Part shown: positions 1-8,585 of the stretch, piece after piece
How the letters are laid out: every line of letters starts with the position of its first letter
Position numbering within the stretch: the first letter of the stretch is position 1
Assembly: GCF_900187385.1 (NCBI RefSeq)
Contig: NZ_FYEY01000001.1
Coordinates: 7,068,001-7,132,000, forward strand
Direction of reading: 5' to 3'
From: Streptomyces sp. 2114.4
Lineage (GTDB): Bacteria > Actinomycetota > Actinomycetes > Streptomycetales > Streptomycetaceae
DNA length: 64,000 nt
The notes under the pieces: model-generated
The model's input: the letters and a program-made list of their open reading frames with translations, nothing else
Told to the model about the DNA's origin: nothing
Databases searched by the model: none
Translations under genes and position numbers: made by a program

Positions 1-17
1 GCGGACTGCGCGAGCTC

Positions 18-998
18 GTGGACGCGGCCGCGCCGCTCGGCTCCGGCATCGGTGGAAAATCGGCGCTGCTGGAGGTTTCCGGAACCCCGGTCTTCGTGAA
101 GCAGGTGTCCCTGACCGATCGGGAGAGACAGCCGGAACACGTCCGGTCCACGGCAAACGTGTTCGGAGTGCCGCCCTTCCTCCAGTACGGCCTCGGCAGC
201 CCGGGATTCGGGGCCTGGCGGGAACTGGCCGTGCACACCATGACGACGAACTGGGTACTGGCGGGGGAGTACGAGGGCTTCCCCCTGATGTATCACTGGC
301 GGGTGCTGCCGGAGCCGGCGAGGCCGCTTCCCGGGGAACTGGCGGACGTGGAAAAGGCCGTCGCCTACTGGGGCGGCGGACCGGAGGTGCGCAGCCGTAT
401 CGAAGGGCTCCAGGGGTCGTCGGCGACGGTCGCGCTGTTCCTGGAGTACATCCCGCAGAACCTGCACGACTGGATGGGCATGCAGTTCCAAGCCGGTGAC
501 GAGGCGGCCGGCCGGGCATGCGCCATGGTCGAGAGGGAGCTGGAAGCCGGCACCTCGTTCATGAACGCACGCGGACTCCTGCACTTCGACGCACACTTCG
601 AGAACATCCTGACCGACGGCCGGCGCCTCTTCTTCACGGACTACGGCCTCGCGGTCTCCTCCCGGTTCGAGCTGTCGCCGGACGAGGCCGGCTTCTTCGA
701 ACGGCATCGGACCTATGACCGTTGCTACACCGTCACGTACCTGGTGCGCTGGCTGGTCACCGCTCTGTACGGGTACAGCAGGGACGAGCGCGACGCGTGG
801 GTGCGCGTCTGCGCCGGCGGCGAGCCGCCCTCGGGAATCCCGGTCCCGGCCGCGGAGTTCATCGCCCGGCATGCGCCGCTCGCCGCGGTGATGGCGGAGT
901 TCTTCCGCAAGGTGCACAAGGAGAGCAGACAGACCCCGTACCCGCTGGAGCAGATCCGCCGGGTGGCCGGCGGGAGGTACGGCGCGCCCCTCGGCTGA
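18..998 (+). CDS. Protein-kinase-fold protein, 5' end cut by window edge
   Basis: The product looks like a eukaryotic-type kinase or phosphotransferase-like protein of actinomycetes; its substrate is unknown. Visible signals are a candidate ATP-binding lysine in VFVK (near residue 28), a catalytic-loop-like HFDAHFEN (189-196) and a TDYG (207-210) standing where DFG is expected. The Asp-Ala-His form of the loop departs from the usual HRDxxxxN, so activity is not certain. The frame stays open to the left edge without an earlier start, so the GTG at 18 is only the first start inside the window and the real N terminus probably lies outside. No signal peptide or membrane segment is seen. Fold assignment is fairly safe; function is not. 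Confidence 0.7.
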   Translation: MDAAAPLGSGIGGKSALLEVSGTPVFVKQVSLTDRERQPEHVRSTANVFGVPPFLQYGLGSPGFGAWRELAVHTMTTNWVLAGEYEGFPLMYHWRVLPEPARPLPGELADVEKAVAYWGGGPEVRSRIEGLQGSSATVALFLEYIPQNLHDWMGMQFQAGDEAAGRACAMVERELEAGTSFMNARGLLHFDAHFENILTDGRRLFFTDYGLAVSSRFELSPDEAGFFERHRTYDRCYTVTYLVRWLVTALYGYSRDERDAWVRVCAGGEPPSGIPVPAAEFIARHAPLAAVMAEFFRKVHKESRQTPYPLEQIRRVAGGRYGAPLG

Positions 999-1115
999 CG
1001 GCCGTTGTGGCTGATTCCGCGGAGGCCTCTCTCTGCCCGCTCCCTGCCGGAATGCGCCCGCCACCGGGCACTCCTGGGGTGTCCCGGTCGTTTGTTCCCA
1101 CGTCACCTCACAGCA

Positions 1116-1325
1116 ATGGAGCCCACTGACGTGAAGATCACCCTCGACGCCGACAAGTGCTGTGCCGCCGGCCAGTGCGTGCTGATCGCCCCCGAGGTCT
1201 TCGACCAGCGCGACGAGGACGGCGTGGTGGTGCTGCTCGACGCCGAACCGCCCGCCGGACAGCACGACGCGGTTCGCGAAGCGGCCGCCATCTGCCCGGC
1301 CGCCGTGATCGAGGTGGACGCGTGA
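1116..1325 (+). CDS. P450-type [3Fe-4S]/[4Fe-4S] ferredoxin
   Basis: Small electron carrier of 69 residues. Family pattern is clear: Cys15 and Cys16, Cys21 in CCAAGQC, the motif APEVFDQ, an acidic 'edG' stretch and Cys60-Pro near the C terminus. Actinobacterial ferredoxins of this type pass electrons from a flavin reductase to cytochrome P450. The stop overlaps the GTG start of the reductase (GTGA), so the pair is translationally coupled. ATG at 1116 is chosen because it gives the usual length of about 65-70 residues; GTG at 1131 is the alternative, while a longer reading frame from 1005 would add an unlikely N terminus. No P450 gene lies next to it, so the redox partner must be elsewhere. 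Confidence 0.85.
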   Translation: MEPTDVKITLDADKCCAAGQCVLIAPEVFDQRDEDGVVVLLDAEPPAGQHDAVREAAAICPAAVIEVDA

Positions 1326-2779
1326 CCGGGCTGCCGATCGCCGTCGTCGGCGCCTCGGCGGCCGGCCTCGCCGCGGCCGAGGCGCTGCGCCGCTTCGGCT
1401 GGCGCGGCCCGCTCACCCTCATCGGTGACGAGCCCCATCTTCCTTACGACCGGCCACCGTTGTCCAAACAGCTGCTGCACGGCGCCTGGACGCCGGAGAA
1501 GCTGCTGCTGCGCACCGCGGACCAGCTGGCTCCGCTCGACCTCGACCTGCGACTCGGCACCCGCGCCACCGGGCTCGACGTGGCCGGCCGCACCCTCACG
1601 CTCGACGGTGGTGTGGGGGCTTCCCCGCTCGCGGAAGGCCGGGAGCGGGGGACGCTGCGCTGCGCCGGCGTGATCATTGCGACCGGTGTCGCGGCCCGTT
1701 CCCTGCCCGGCGCCGACCGCATCGCCGGAGTGCACACCCTGCGCACCCTCGACGACGCGCTGGCCCTGCGGGGCCGGCTGGCCCATGGGGGTCCCCCCGG
1801 CAGTGAGGGCGTAGCCGCCGGGGGAGGGGGAGGTGGCCGACGGGTGGTGATCGTCGGAAACGGTGTACTGGGCTGTGAAGCTGCCGCGGTGGCACGGGAG
1901 TTGGGCCACGAGGTCACCCTCGTCGGCATCGAGGCGACACCGATGGCCGCCGCCGTCGGCACCGAGGTCGGCGAACTGCTCGCCGAGGAGCACCGCGCCC
2001 GCGGCGTCCGGCTGCTCACCGGAGCGGTGGACGGCTTCGAAACGGTGCCCGCGGACCCGGCCGGTGGCGGCGACCTGCCCGGTGCCGGCGCACCGCGGCT
2101 CACCGCCGTACGACTGGCCGAGGGGGGTAGCCCCGCCGGTGAGGGCGTGGCCGCCGGGGGAGGGGGAGGCAGCCGGCTGCCCGCGGACCTCGTGCTGCTG
2201 GCGATCGGCTCCCGGCCCGCCGTCGACTGGCTGGACGACCCGGCCCTGGACATCAGCGACGGACTGCGCTGCGACGCGTACTGCGCCGCCGCCCCGGGTG
2301 TCTATGCCGCGGGCGATGTGGCCCGCTGGGACCATCCGGTCCACGGCCGCCCGCTGCGCTTCGAGCACCGGATGAACGCCACCGAACAGGGCATGGCCGC
2401 GGCCCGCAACCTCCTGGCCGAACTCGCCGCGGAGGCGTCCGGTCCCGCCGGGGCCGAGGCCGTCGCCGGGGCCGAGGACGCCGCCCCCGCGCCGGAGCGC
2501 CGCCCGTTCGCCCCCGTGCCGTACTTCTGGTCCGATCAGTACGCCGTCAAGATCCAGGCGTACGGGCTGACGGCGGGCGCCGACCGGGTCGAGACCACCG
2601 TCCTGGACCGGGCGGCGCGCCGTGCCGTTGCGCTCTACGGGCGGGACGGCCGCGCCGTCGGCGTGCTCGCGGCCGGGCTCCCGCCCCGCCGGGTCAGGGC
2701 GCTGCGCGCGGTCATCGCCGCGCCCCTGCCCTGGGAGGAGGCGCGCGAGCGGATCGCCGCCGCCACGGCGGCCGGCTGA
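1322..2779 (+). CDS. FAD-dependent ferredoxin reductase (P450 redox partner type)
   Basis: NAD(P)H:ferredoxin reductase of the oxygenase-reductase family, 485 residues. The N terminus carries the FAD fold (VVGASAAGLAAAEALR) and the typical PYDRPPLSK; the NAD fold is VVIVGNGVLGCEAA; the second FAD motif is YAAGDVARW; a C-terminal reductase domain follows. Usual family length is about 400-420 residues. The excess comes partly from three Gly-rich insertions translated from GC-rich hairpin elements near 1616-1651, 1786-1835 and 2121-2171, the last two nearly identical at DNA and protein level (…EGVAAGGGGG…). The GTG start at 1322 overlaps the ferredoxin stop. Function as partner of the preceding ferredoxin is strongly supported by context. 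Confidence 0.88.
   Translation: MTGLPIAVVGASAAGLAAAEALRRFGWRGPLTLIGDEPHLPYDRPPLSKQLLHGAWTPEKLLLRTADQLAPLDLDLRLGTRATGLDVAGRTLTLDGGVGASPLAEGRERGTLRCAGVIIATGVAARSLPGADRIAGVHTLRTLDDALALRGRLAHGGPPGSEGVAAGGGGGGRRVVIVGNGVLGCEAAAVARELGHEVTLVGIEATPMAAAVGTEVGELLAEEHRARGVRLLTGAVDGFETVPADPAGGGDLPGAGAPRLTAVRLAEGGSPAGEGVAAGGGGGSRLPADLVLLAIGSRPAVDWLDDPALDISDGLRCDAYCAAAPGVYAAGDVARWDHPVHGRPLRFEHRMNATEQGMAAARNLLAELAAEASGPAGAEAVAGAEDAAPAPERRPFAPVPYFWSDQYAVKIQAYGLTAGADRVETTVLDRAARRAVALYGRDGRAVGVLAAGLPPRRVRALRAVIAAPLPWEEARERIAAATAAG
1786..1835 (+). repeat. GC-rich hairpin element, in frame (copy B)
   Basis: About 50 bp inserted in frame between the two nucleotide-binding folds of the reductase. It begins TGGGGG and ends GGGGGAG; arms CCCCCGGC (1794-1801) and GCCGGGGG (1817-1824) pair perfectly. 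A near-identical copy lies at 2121-2171. A related element with arms CCCCGCTC (1623-1630) and GAGCGGGG (1643-1650) lies upstream in the same gene, and another of similar layout, reversed, lies at about 38502-38546. Confidence 0.6.
2121..2171 (+). repeat. GC-rich element, in frame (copy C)
   Basis: Second copy of the 1786-1835 element, sharing the run GAGGGCGT(A/G)GCCGCCGGGGG and the trailing AGGGGGAG. It is read in the same frame and so adds almost the same Gly-rich peptide. The left arm has lost perfect pairing here. Confidence 0.55.
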
Positions 2780-2813
2780 GCGTGCACCCGCGGTCGTGCC
2801 CGATCATGGACGC

Positions 2814-5270
2814 ATGGCCGACTCGTACGTACGGGTGCGCGGCGCCCGTGAGCACAATCTCCGCTCCGTCGATGTGGACATCCCGAGGGACGCGCTGGTC
2901 GCGTTCACCGGGGTGTCCGGATCGGGCAAGTCCTCCCTCGCCTTCGGCACCCTCTACGCCGAGGCGCAACGCCGCTACTTCGAGTCGGTGGCCCCCTATG
3001 CCCGGCGGCTGATCCACCAGGTCGGCGCGCCCAAGGTCGAGGACATCACCGGCCTGCCGCCCGCCGTCGCCCTGGAACAGCGCCGCTCCGCGCCCACCTC
3101 CCGCTCCTCGGTCGGCACCGTCACCACCCTCTCCAACACCCTGCGCATGCTCTTCTCCCGCGCCGGCGACTACCCGGAGGACGTGACGGAACGTCTCGAT
3201 TCCGACGCCTTCTCGCCCAACACCGCGGCCGGCGCCTGCCCGGAGTGCCACGGGCTGGGCACCGTCCACCGCGTCACCGAGGACTCCCTCGTCCCCGACC
3301 CCTCGCTCACCCTCCGCGAGGGCGCCATCGCCGCCTGGCCCGGGGCCTGGCAGGGCAAGAACCTCCGTGACATCCTCGACGCCCTCGGCCACGACATCGA
3401 CCGGCCCTGGCGCGAGCTGCCGCAGACCGACCGGGACTGGATCCTGTTCACCGACGAGCAGCCCGTCGTCACCGTGCACCCGGTCCGTGACGTGGGCCGG
3501 ATCCAACGCCCCTACAAGGGCCAGTACATGAGCGCCAAACGCTATGTGCTGCACACCTTCGCCGACTCCAAGAGCGAGACCCTGCGCAGGCGCGTCCAGG
3601 GGTTCATGGTCGCCGAGCCATGCCCGGTGTGCCACGGGCGGCGGCTGCGTCCCGAGGCGCTGGCCGTCACCTTCGAGGGCCACGACATCGCCACCCTCGC
3701 GGGCCGTCCGCTGAGCGCCCTCGCCCGGCTGCTGCGGCCCACCGCCGGGCGGGCCGACGACGAGGTGGCACCGGTACTCGCCCGCGACCTGGTGGCCCGT
3801 ATCGACGTCCTCACCGAACTCGGCCTGGGGTACCTGAGCATGGACCGGCCGGCGCCCACCCTGTCGGCCGGCGAACTCCAGCGGCTGCGGCTGGCCACCC
3901 AGCTGCGCTCCGGTCTCTTCGGCGTCGTCTACGTCCTGGACGAGCCCTCCGCCGGCCTGCACCCCGCCGACACGGAGTCCCTGCTCACGGTCCTGGGGCG
4001 GCTCAAGGAAGCGGGCAACTCGCTGTTCGTCGTCGAGCACGACATGGACGTGGTGCGCCGCGCCGACTGGATCGTGGACGTGGGCCCGCACGCCGGGGAA
4101 CACGGCGGGCAGGTCCTGCACAGCGGCCCCGTCGCCGCGCTCGCCGACGCCCCTGCCTCCGCCACCCGCCGGTTCCTCTTCGAGCCCGCGCCTCCCGCCG
4201 CGCGCCCGGTGCGCAGCCCCTCGGGCACCCTCACCCTGCGCGGCGTCACCCTGCACAATCTGCGCGGCCTGGAGGCGGCCTTCCCGCTCGGCGTCTTCAC
4301 CGCCGTCACGGGTGTCTCGGGATCGGGTAAATCAACGCTGGTCACCCGCGTCCTCGCGGACGCCGTACGGGACCATCTCGGCGCGGTCGAGGACCAGCAG
4401 GACGCCGCCGACGGCGACGCCGCCGGACCGATGGCCCGCGCCCGGCTCACCGCCGCCGAGGGCCTGGAGGCGATCGACCGGCTGGTCCGCGTCGACCAGA
4501 AGCCGATCGGCCGCACCCCGCGCTCCAACCTCGCCACCTACACCGGGCTCTTCGACGCGGTGCGCAAGGTCTTCGCCGCCACCGACGAGGCCCGCGCCCG
4601 CGGCTACGCCCCCGGGCGGTTCTCCTTCAACGTCGCCGGCGGCCGCTGCGAGACCTGCCAGGGCGAGGGCTTCGTCGCCGTCGAACTCCTCTTCCTGCCG
4701 GGTACGTACGCCCCCTGCACCGACTGCCACGGCGCCCGCTACCGCCCCGAAACACTGGAGATCACCTACCGGGACCGGACCGTCGCCGACGTCCTGGCGA
4801 TGACCGTCGACGCCGCCGCCGGCTTCCTGGCCGATCTCCCCGCGGCGGCCCGCAGCCTGCGCACCCTCCAGGACGTGGGCCTGGGCTATCTGCGGCTCGG
4901 CCAGCCCGCCACCGAACTGTCCGGCGGCGAGGCGCAGCGCATCAAACTCGCCACCGAACTCCAGCGCACCCGCCGCGGCCACACCCTCTACCTCCTCGAC
5001 GAGCCCACCACCGGACTGCACCCCGCCGACACCGAGGTGCTGCTGCGCCAGCTGCACGGCCTGGTCGACGCCGGGCACACCGTCGTGGTCGTCGAGCACG
5101 ACATGGGGGTGGTCGCGGGCGCCGACCACGTCATCGACCTCGGCCCCGGCGGCGGCGCGGACGGCGGCCGGATCGTGGCGGCCGGAACCCCGGCCGAGGT
5201 CGCTGCGGCACCGGAGAGCCGTACCGCGCCCTACCTGGCCCGGCGGAGGGCGCGGCCGGACGCCTCTTGA
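2814..5270 (+). CDS. UvrA-like ABC ATPase (short UvrA paralogue)
   Basis: Duplicated ABC ATPase of 818 residues related to excinuclease subunit UvrA. First half: Walker A GVSGSGKSSLAF, zinc-type cysteine pairs CPECHGLG and CPVCHGRR, signature SAGELQR and Walker B LDEPSAGLHPAD. Second half: GVSGSGKSTL, CETCQGEG and CTDCHGAR, signature SGGEAQR and LLDEPTTGLHPAD. Housekeeping UvrA is about 950-1010 residues. The shorter length and altered insert fit the UvrA2-type paralogues that lack the UvrB-interaction region and are linked in some bacteria to drug or damage tolerance. ATG at 2814 starts the conserved N terminus (VRGAREHNLRSV). The catalytic fold is certain; the biological role is inferred. 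Confidence 0.9.
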   Translation: MADSYVRVRGAREHNLRSVDVDIPRDALVAFTGVSGSGKSSLAFGTLYAEAQRRYFESVAPYARRLIHQVGAPKVEDITGLPPAVALEQRRSAPTSRSSVGTVTTLSNTLRMLFSRAGDYPEDVTERLDSDAFSPNTAAGACPECHGLGTVHRVTEDSLVPDPSLTLREGAIAAWPGAWQGKNLRDILDALGHDIDRPWRELPQTDRDWILFTDEQPVVTVHPVRDVGRIQRPYKGQYMSAKRYVLHTFADSKSETLRRRVQGFMVAEPCPVCHGRRLRPEALAVTFEGHDIATLAGRPLSALARLLRPTAGRADDEVAPVLARDLVARIDVLTELGLGYLSMDRPAPTLSAGELQRLRLATQLRSGLFGVVYVLDEPSAGLHPADTESLLTVLGRLKEAGNSLFVVEHDMDVVRRADWIVDVGPHAGEHGGQVLHSGPVAALADAPASATRRFLFEPAPPAARPVRSPSGTLTLRGVTLHNLRGLEAAFPLGVFTAVTGVSGSGKSTLVTRVLADAVRDHLGAVEDQQDAADGDAAGPMARARLTAAEGLEAIDRLVRVDQKPIGRTPRSNLATYTGLFDAVRKVFAATDEARARGYAPGRFSFNVAGGRCETCQGEGFVAVELLFLPGTYAPCTDCHGARYRPETLEITYRDRTVADVLAMTVDAAAGFLADLPAAARSLRTLQDVGLGYLRLGQPATELSGGEAQRIKLATELQRTRRGHTLYLLDEPTTGLHPADTEVLLRQLHGLVDAGHTVVVVEHDMGVVAGADHVIDLGPGGGADGGRIVAAGTPAEVAAAPESRTAPYLARRRARPDAS

Positions 5271-5352
5271 CGGTCCGCTAATGTACGCAGGTCAGATCAG
5301 CAGGCAACAGCACCGCGCAGCACTGCGCAGCACCACGAAGGGGGCACCTCTC

Positions 5353-5565
5353 ATGGCAGACATCGAGAAGGCCAGGGCGGCGTTCGCCCGGTTCGACGCG
5401 GACGGCGACGGCCAGGTCACGCCGGAGGAGTTCAAGCACGCGATGGCCGAGATGGGCGACCCGTTCGTCACCGGCCCGGTCGCCGAGGCGGTCATCAGGG
5501 CCAAGGACACCGACAGCGACGGCCGGATGTCCTTCGACGAGTTCTGGCAGGCCCTGCAGGACTGA
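5353..5565 (+). CDS. EF-hand calcium-binding protein (calmodulin-like)
   Basis: Small soluble protein of 70 residues with two canonical EF-hand loops, DADGDGQVTPEE and DTDSDGRMSFDE. Each has the Asp/Asn-rich x-y-z positions and the closing Glu that coordinate Ca2+. It matches the short two-EF-hand proteins found throughout Streptomyces, thought to buffer or sense calcium. ATG at 5353 is preferred over an in-frame ATG at 5281 because it is preceded by a purine-rich ribosome site (GAAGGGGG) at correct spacing and gives the family length. It stands alone between UvrA-like and LysR genes. The target is unknown. Confidence 0.9.
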   Translation: MADIEKARAAFARFDADGDGQVTPEEFKHAMAEMGDPFVTGPVAEAVIRAKDTDSDGRMSFDEFWQALQD

Positions 5566-5582
5566 CCTCCGCACCCGCCTTT

Positions 5583-6506
5583 TCACACCCCCTTCGCCTC
5601 CCGTTCGCCCGCGGCCGCGCGCAGCGCCGCCAGCCCGCGGGCGACCGGGGGCTGCCGCTCGCTCCCGCGACGTACGGCAGCCACGAACCGCCGTACGGGA
5701 AGGGGCTCCCCGCACAGCGGCACCCTGACGACCGGGTACCGCTCCGGCACCGGCGCCAGCCGCGGCACCAGACAGATCCCGAAGCCGTGCGCGACCAGCG
5801 CCGCGACCGCGGACCAGTCGACCGCGTGGTGGCGCACCCGCGGGGTGAAGCCCGCCGAGGCGCAGGCGGTCAGCAGCAGCCGGTGCTGATCGGCCGGATC
5901 GCCGGCGCGAATCCAGCTCTCCTCGCCCGCCTCGGCCAGCGCCACGCCCCGTGCCGCCCGCCCGGCGAACCGGTGTCCGGCCGGCACCAGCAGATCCTGC
6001 GGCTCCGCCAGGACCGGCCGCTGGACGAAGCGCGCATCGTCAGGGGCCGGGGCGCCCTCCGCCACGATCACCACGGCGATGTCCGCCCGCCCGGCCAGCA
6101 GTAGTTCGAACCGGTTCACGTCCGGGTCCTCCCCGATCTCCACCGCCAGCCGCGGCAGCTCGGCGCGCAGCCGGGCCACCGCCGGTGCGATCACCCCCGT
6201 GATCGCCGTCGCGACCCCCGTGATCCGCAGCCGCCCCGCCACCCCGTCCGCGTACCCCGCGAGATCCGCACGTGCCTCCTCCCAGCGCAGGAACAGCGCA
6301 TCGGCGTGCTCGACCAGCGCCAGCGCCGCCGGCGTCAGGCGCACCCTGCGGCCCGCCGGCTCCAGGAGTTCCAGCCCGAGCCGGGCCGAGAGCTGACGCA
6401 GTTGCTGGGAGACCGTCGACGGTGTCAGATGCAGCGCCGCGGCGGTCGCGGTGACGGTGCCGTGGGTGTGCAGGACGCGCAAGGTCTGGAGCCGGGGATC
6501 GATCAT
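5583..6506 (-). CDS. LysR-family transcriptional regulator (LysG/ArgP-like context)
   Basis: LysR-type regulator, 307 residues, the normal family length. The winged HTH occupies roughly the first 60 residues (RVLHTHGTVTATAAALHLTPS…SQQLRQLSARLG), followed by the effector-binding domain. It is transcribed divergently from a LysE-family exporter, the arrangement in which LysG/ArgP-type regulators switch on amino-acid export in response to excess substrate. Upstream in-frame starts exist (for example 6530), but 6506 begins right at the conserved MIDPRLQTLRVL. The 113 bp between the two genes contains candidate operator repeats. Confidence 0.88.
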   Translation of the reverse strand: MIDPRLQTLRVLHTHGTVTATAAALHLTPSTVSQQLRQLSARLGLELLEPAGRRVRLTPAALALVEHADALFLRWEEARADLAGYADGVAGRLRITGVATAITGVIAPAVARLRAELPRLAVEIGEDPDVNRFELLLAGRADIAVVIVAEGAPAPDDARFVQRPVLAEPQDLLVPAGHRFAGRAARGVALAEAGEESWIRAGDPADQHRLLLTACASAGFTPRVRHHAVDWSAVAALVAHGFGICLVPRLAPVPERYPVVRVPLCGEPLPVRRFVAAVRRGSERQPPVARGLAALRAAAGEREAKGV

Positions 6507-6527
6507 GCGCGCAGCGTAGGGGGCAAC

Positions 6528-6581
6528 CATGCGGAGAGGAATCATGCGGAGACGCCACACGGTTCCGTGCGGAAACTTCCG
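6528..6581. promoter_or_regulatory. Candidate LysR operator in the LysR/LysE intergenic region
   Basis: The divergent spacer holds a direct repeat CATGCGGAGA (6528-6537 and 6543-6552, 15 bp apart) and a palindrome CGGAAACTTCCG (6570-6581). LysR regulators normally bind dyads in such shared promoters. Assignment rests on position and symmetry only. Confidence 0.4.
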
Positions 6582-6619
6582 ATGGACCCGTACGGTTGCC
6601 GCGCCCGACGCTGGACGGC

Positions 6620-7258
6620 ATGACCGAGATCCTGACCGATGCCTTTCTGCCGGGACTGTGGGCGGGCTACGCCCTGGCTGTCCCCGTCGGTGCGCCGGCC
6701 GTCCTGCTGGTGAGCGTGACCGCCCGGACCTCCTTCCGGGTCGGCGCCTCGGCGGCGCTCGGGGTGGCGACCGCCGACGGCCTCTACGCGCTGGCCGCGG
6801 TGGCCGGCGGTGCCGCCCTCTCCCGTGCCGTCGCACCCGTCGCGGGCCCCCTGCGGGTGCTCGCCGCCGTCCTCCTGCTCGGCATGGCGTTACGGACCGC
6901 CGTCCAAGTACTGCGCACCCGCCGCACACACCACGGCCCGCAAGGGAACCTCCTGCAACGCCCCGCCCGGGCCTATCTCGCCTTCCTGGGGCTGACGTTG
7001 GTCAGCCCCTGGGCGATCCTCTACTTCTCGGCGCTGGTCCTCGCCGGCGGCGCGGGCACGCCCGGCTCCGGTGTGGCCGGTCCCGCCGCCTTCGTGACGG
7101 CGGTGGCCCTGGCCTCCGTGAGCTGGCAACTGTGCCTGGCCGCCGGCGGGACCGTACTGGGCCGGGCGCTCACCGGCCCCCGGGGGCGGATGGTCACCTC
7201 CCTGCTCTCCGCCGTGGTGATCTCAGCGCTGGCGACCGGACTGCTGCTGCGTGGCTGA
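6620..7258 (+). CDS. LysE-family amino-acid/metabolite exporter
   Basis: Integral membrane protein of 212 residues with about six hydrophobic segments. The N-terminal GYALAVPVGAPAVLLV resembles the LysE/RhtB signature, in which a Pro-Gly loop follows TM1, and LGLTLVSPWAILYFSAL matches the second conserved half. Members export lysine, arginine, homoserine or other small metabolites by proton exchange; the substrate cannot be read from sequence. ATG at 6620 is used because earlier starts fall in the regulatory spacer. Divergence from the LysR gene suggests substrate-induced expression. Its 3' end overlaps the GH92 remnant on the opposite strand. Confidence 0.85.
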   Translation: MTEILTDAFLPGLWAGYALAVPVGAPAVLLVSVTARTSFRVGASAALGVATADGLYALAAVAGGAALSRAVAPVAGPLRVLAAVLLLGMALRTAVQVLRTRRTHHGPQGNLLQRPARAYLAFLGLTLVSPWAILYFSALVLAGGAGTPGSGVAGPAAFVTAVALASVSWQLCLAAGGTVLGRALTGPRGRMVTSLLSAVVISALATGLLLRG

Positions 7259-7545
7259 GGAGCTGCCCACCGGCGGCGGCGCGGCGCGGTCGCCGGTGCC
7301 CCAGCCGGACGGCTCCGTGCCGACGGTGAAGGCCGGCTCACGGCCCGACCGCAGCTCATCGGGGGTGAGGTACGTCCGGTCATGACCGGCGCCGTCCAGA
7401 CGCACCGACTGCGCATAGCGGCGGGCAGCGGACGTACCGGGCGCGGTGACGGTGAAGTGCCCGGCGGGGTAGTCGTTCCGGCTGCCGATGAACGGGTTGA
7501 CCAGGCCGGTGAGCGGGCCACCGGGCGACTCGCCGCGGTCACCTC
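7223..7545 (-). pseudogene. GH92 alpha-mannosidase remnant (termini only)
   Basis: Minus-strand reading frame whose product resembles the C terminus of glycoside hydrolase family 92: FTVTAPGTSAARRYAQSVRL, then LDGAGHDRTYLTPDELRSG and FTVGTEPSGWGTG. Directly before it stands LVNPFIGSRNDYPAG, which resembles the very N-terminal VNPFIGT…PGA motif of the same family. The several hundred codons of catalytic core that should separate them are missing, so this looks like an internal deletion. The 5' limit is unclear, as the frame runs into the following gene. The 3' end overlaps the exporter gene. Family recognition is from memory of motifs, without alignment. Confidence 0.5.
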
Positions 7546-8336
7546 TACCGAGGCGGCGACAGGATCTCGACCAGCTCCTGCAGGGGCTCCGGTGACGTCG
7601 AGAACTCGCCGAGGAAGGGGTAGGAGAGTTCTGTGACGAGGAACAGGTTGGTGGCGACGAGGACACTCACCGCCGCGATCATCCCGTAGTGCATCCTGGC
7701 CTGCCCGGCGTCGAAGATGACGGAGAACCCGAGGACCAGTCCACTGGTCAGGAACACCACCATCCACAAGGACAGGGGTGGGCCGACGTTGGAGCGTGCC
7801 TCGAGCAGGCGTTCCGTCCGTGCGAGACTCAATTCCCGCAGGGACGCGAGCGAGCTGGCGAGGAAGGATCGTTGGGCGTCGCTGCGGGGCTTGATGTTCT
7901 CGTACGTGCTCTGCAGGCGGTTCAGCGCGTTCTCGGCCCGGGGTGTGGCGTGGCCGATGGAGGCGAGGGGCCACTCGGCCGTCGCCGCGCGTCCGTACTC
8001 CATGAGGTTCTGCCGGATCCGTGCGCTCTCGGTCTTGCCGAACGCGTTGCGACCCCTGGCCAGGTGCACCGCCGCGGCGCCCTCGGTCCGGGTCGTCTGG
8101 TCTGCCAGGTTCACCTGTCCCCACAGGGCGAGGACGATGAAGCCGATGAGGAACCCGTAGACCACGGCGACAACAGGGAACACGAAGGTTGCGGCCTCGT
8201 TGTGCCCGCCCTGCTTGAGGCGAGGGAAACGGTGCCGGACGACCGCCTGGAAGGCTGCCGTCCCGCCGGCGATCACGACGACGAGCCCTGCCAGCAGCAA
8301 CCAGGACGGGAGGTTGTTCACGATCCAACGGGTCAC
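7545..8336 (-). CDS. Bestrophin-like (DUF4239-type) membrane protein
   Basis: Predicted membrane protein of 263 residues. Two hydrophobic segments lie near the N terminus (WLLLAGLVVVIAGGTAAF and FVFPVVAVVYGFLIGFIVLA) and two near the C terminus (LWMVVFLTSGLVLGFSV and MIAAVSVLVATNLFLV). Between them is a charged helical region. This 2+2 layout and the sequence around NEAATFVFPVVAVVYGFLIG match DUF4239/bestrophin-like proteins of unknown function, possibly ion channels. GTG at 8336 is chosen because it follows a GGAG-type ribosome site; an earlier ATG at 8522 would add 62 non-conserved residues. The regulatory setting is not evident. Confidence 0.72.
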   Translation of the reverse strand: MTRWIVNNLPSWLLLAGLVVVIAGGTAAFQAVVRHRFPRLKQGGHNEAATFVFPVVAVVYGFLIGFIVLALWGQVNLADQTTRTEGAAAVHLARGRNAFGKTESARIRQNLMEYGRAATAEWPLASIGHATPRAENALNRLQSTYENIKPRSDAQRSFLASSLASLRELSLARTERLLEARSNVGPPLSLWMVVFLTSGLVLGFSVIFDAGQARMHYGMIAAVSVLVATNLFLVTELSYPFLGEFSTSPEPLQELVEILSPPR

Positions 8337-8585
8337 TGCTCCACGCTCCTGATGTATGCCACACCCGCCCACCACCGGCGCGGTGGCCAACGACCGCACC
8401 GGGCCGCGGACACGCCCTTGTCGCGCGGCCGGCGCCGGAGCGCCACCGGGAGGGCCGAGTACGCAAGCGGAAGAACGTGTACCGGTAGTGCGGATGATCT
8501 TCCGCTGGGTAGTGTGGATCACCGGGCGGGCCCGGCGTCACGGGTGCTGCCGGACGCCGCGTAGGCAAGAAGGTGAGCAGTAGCA

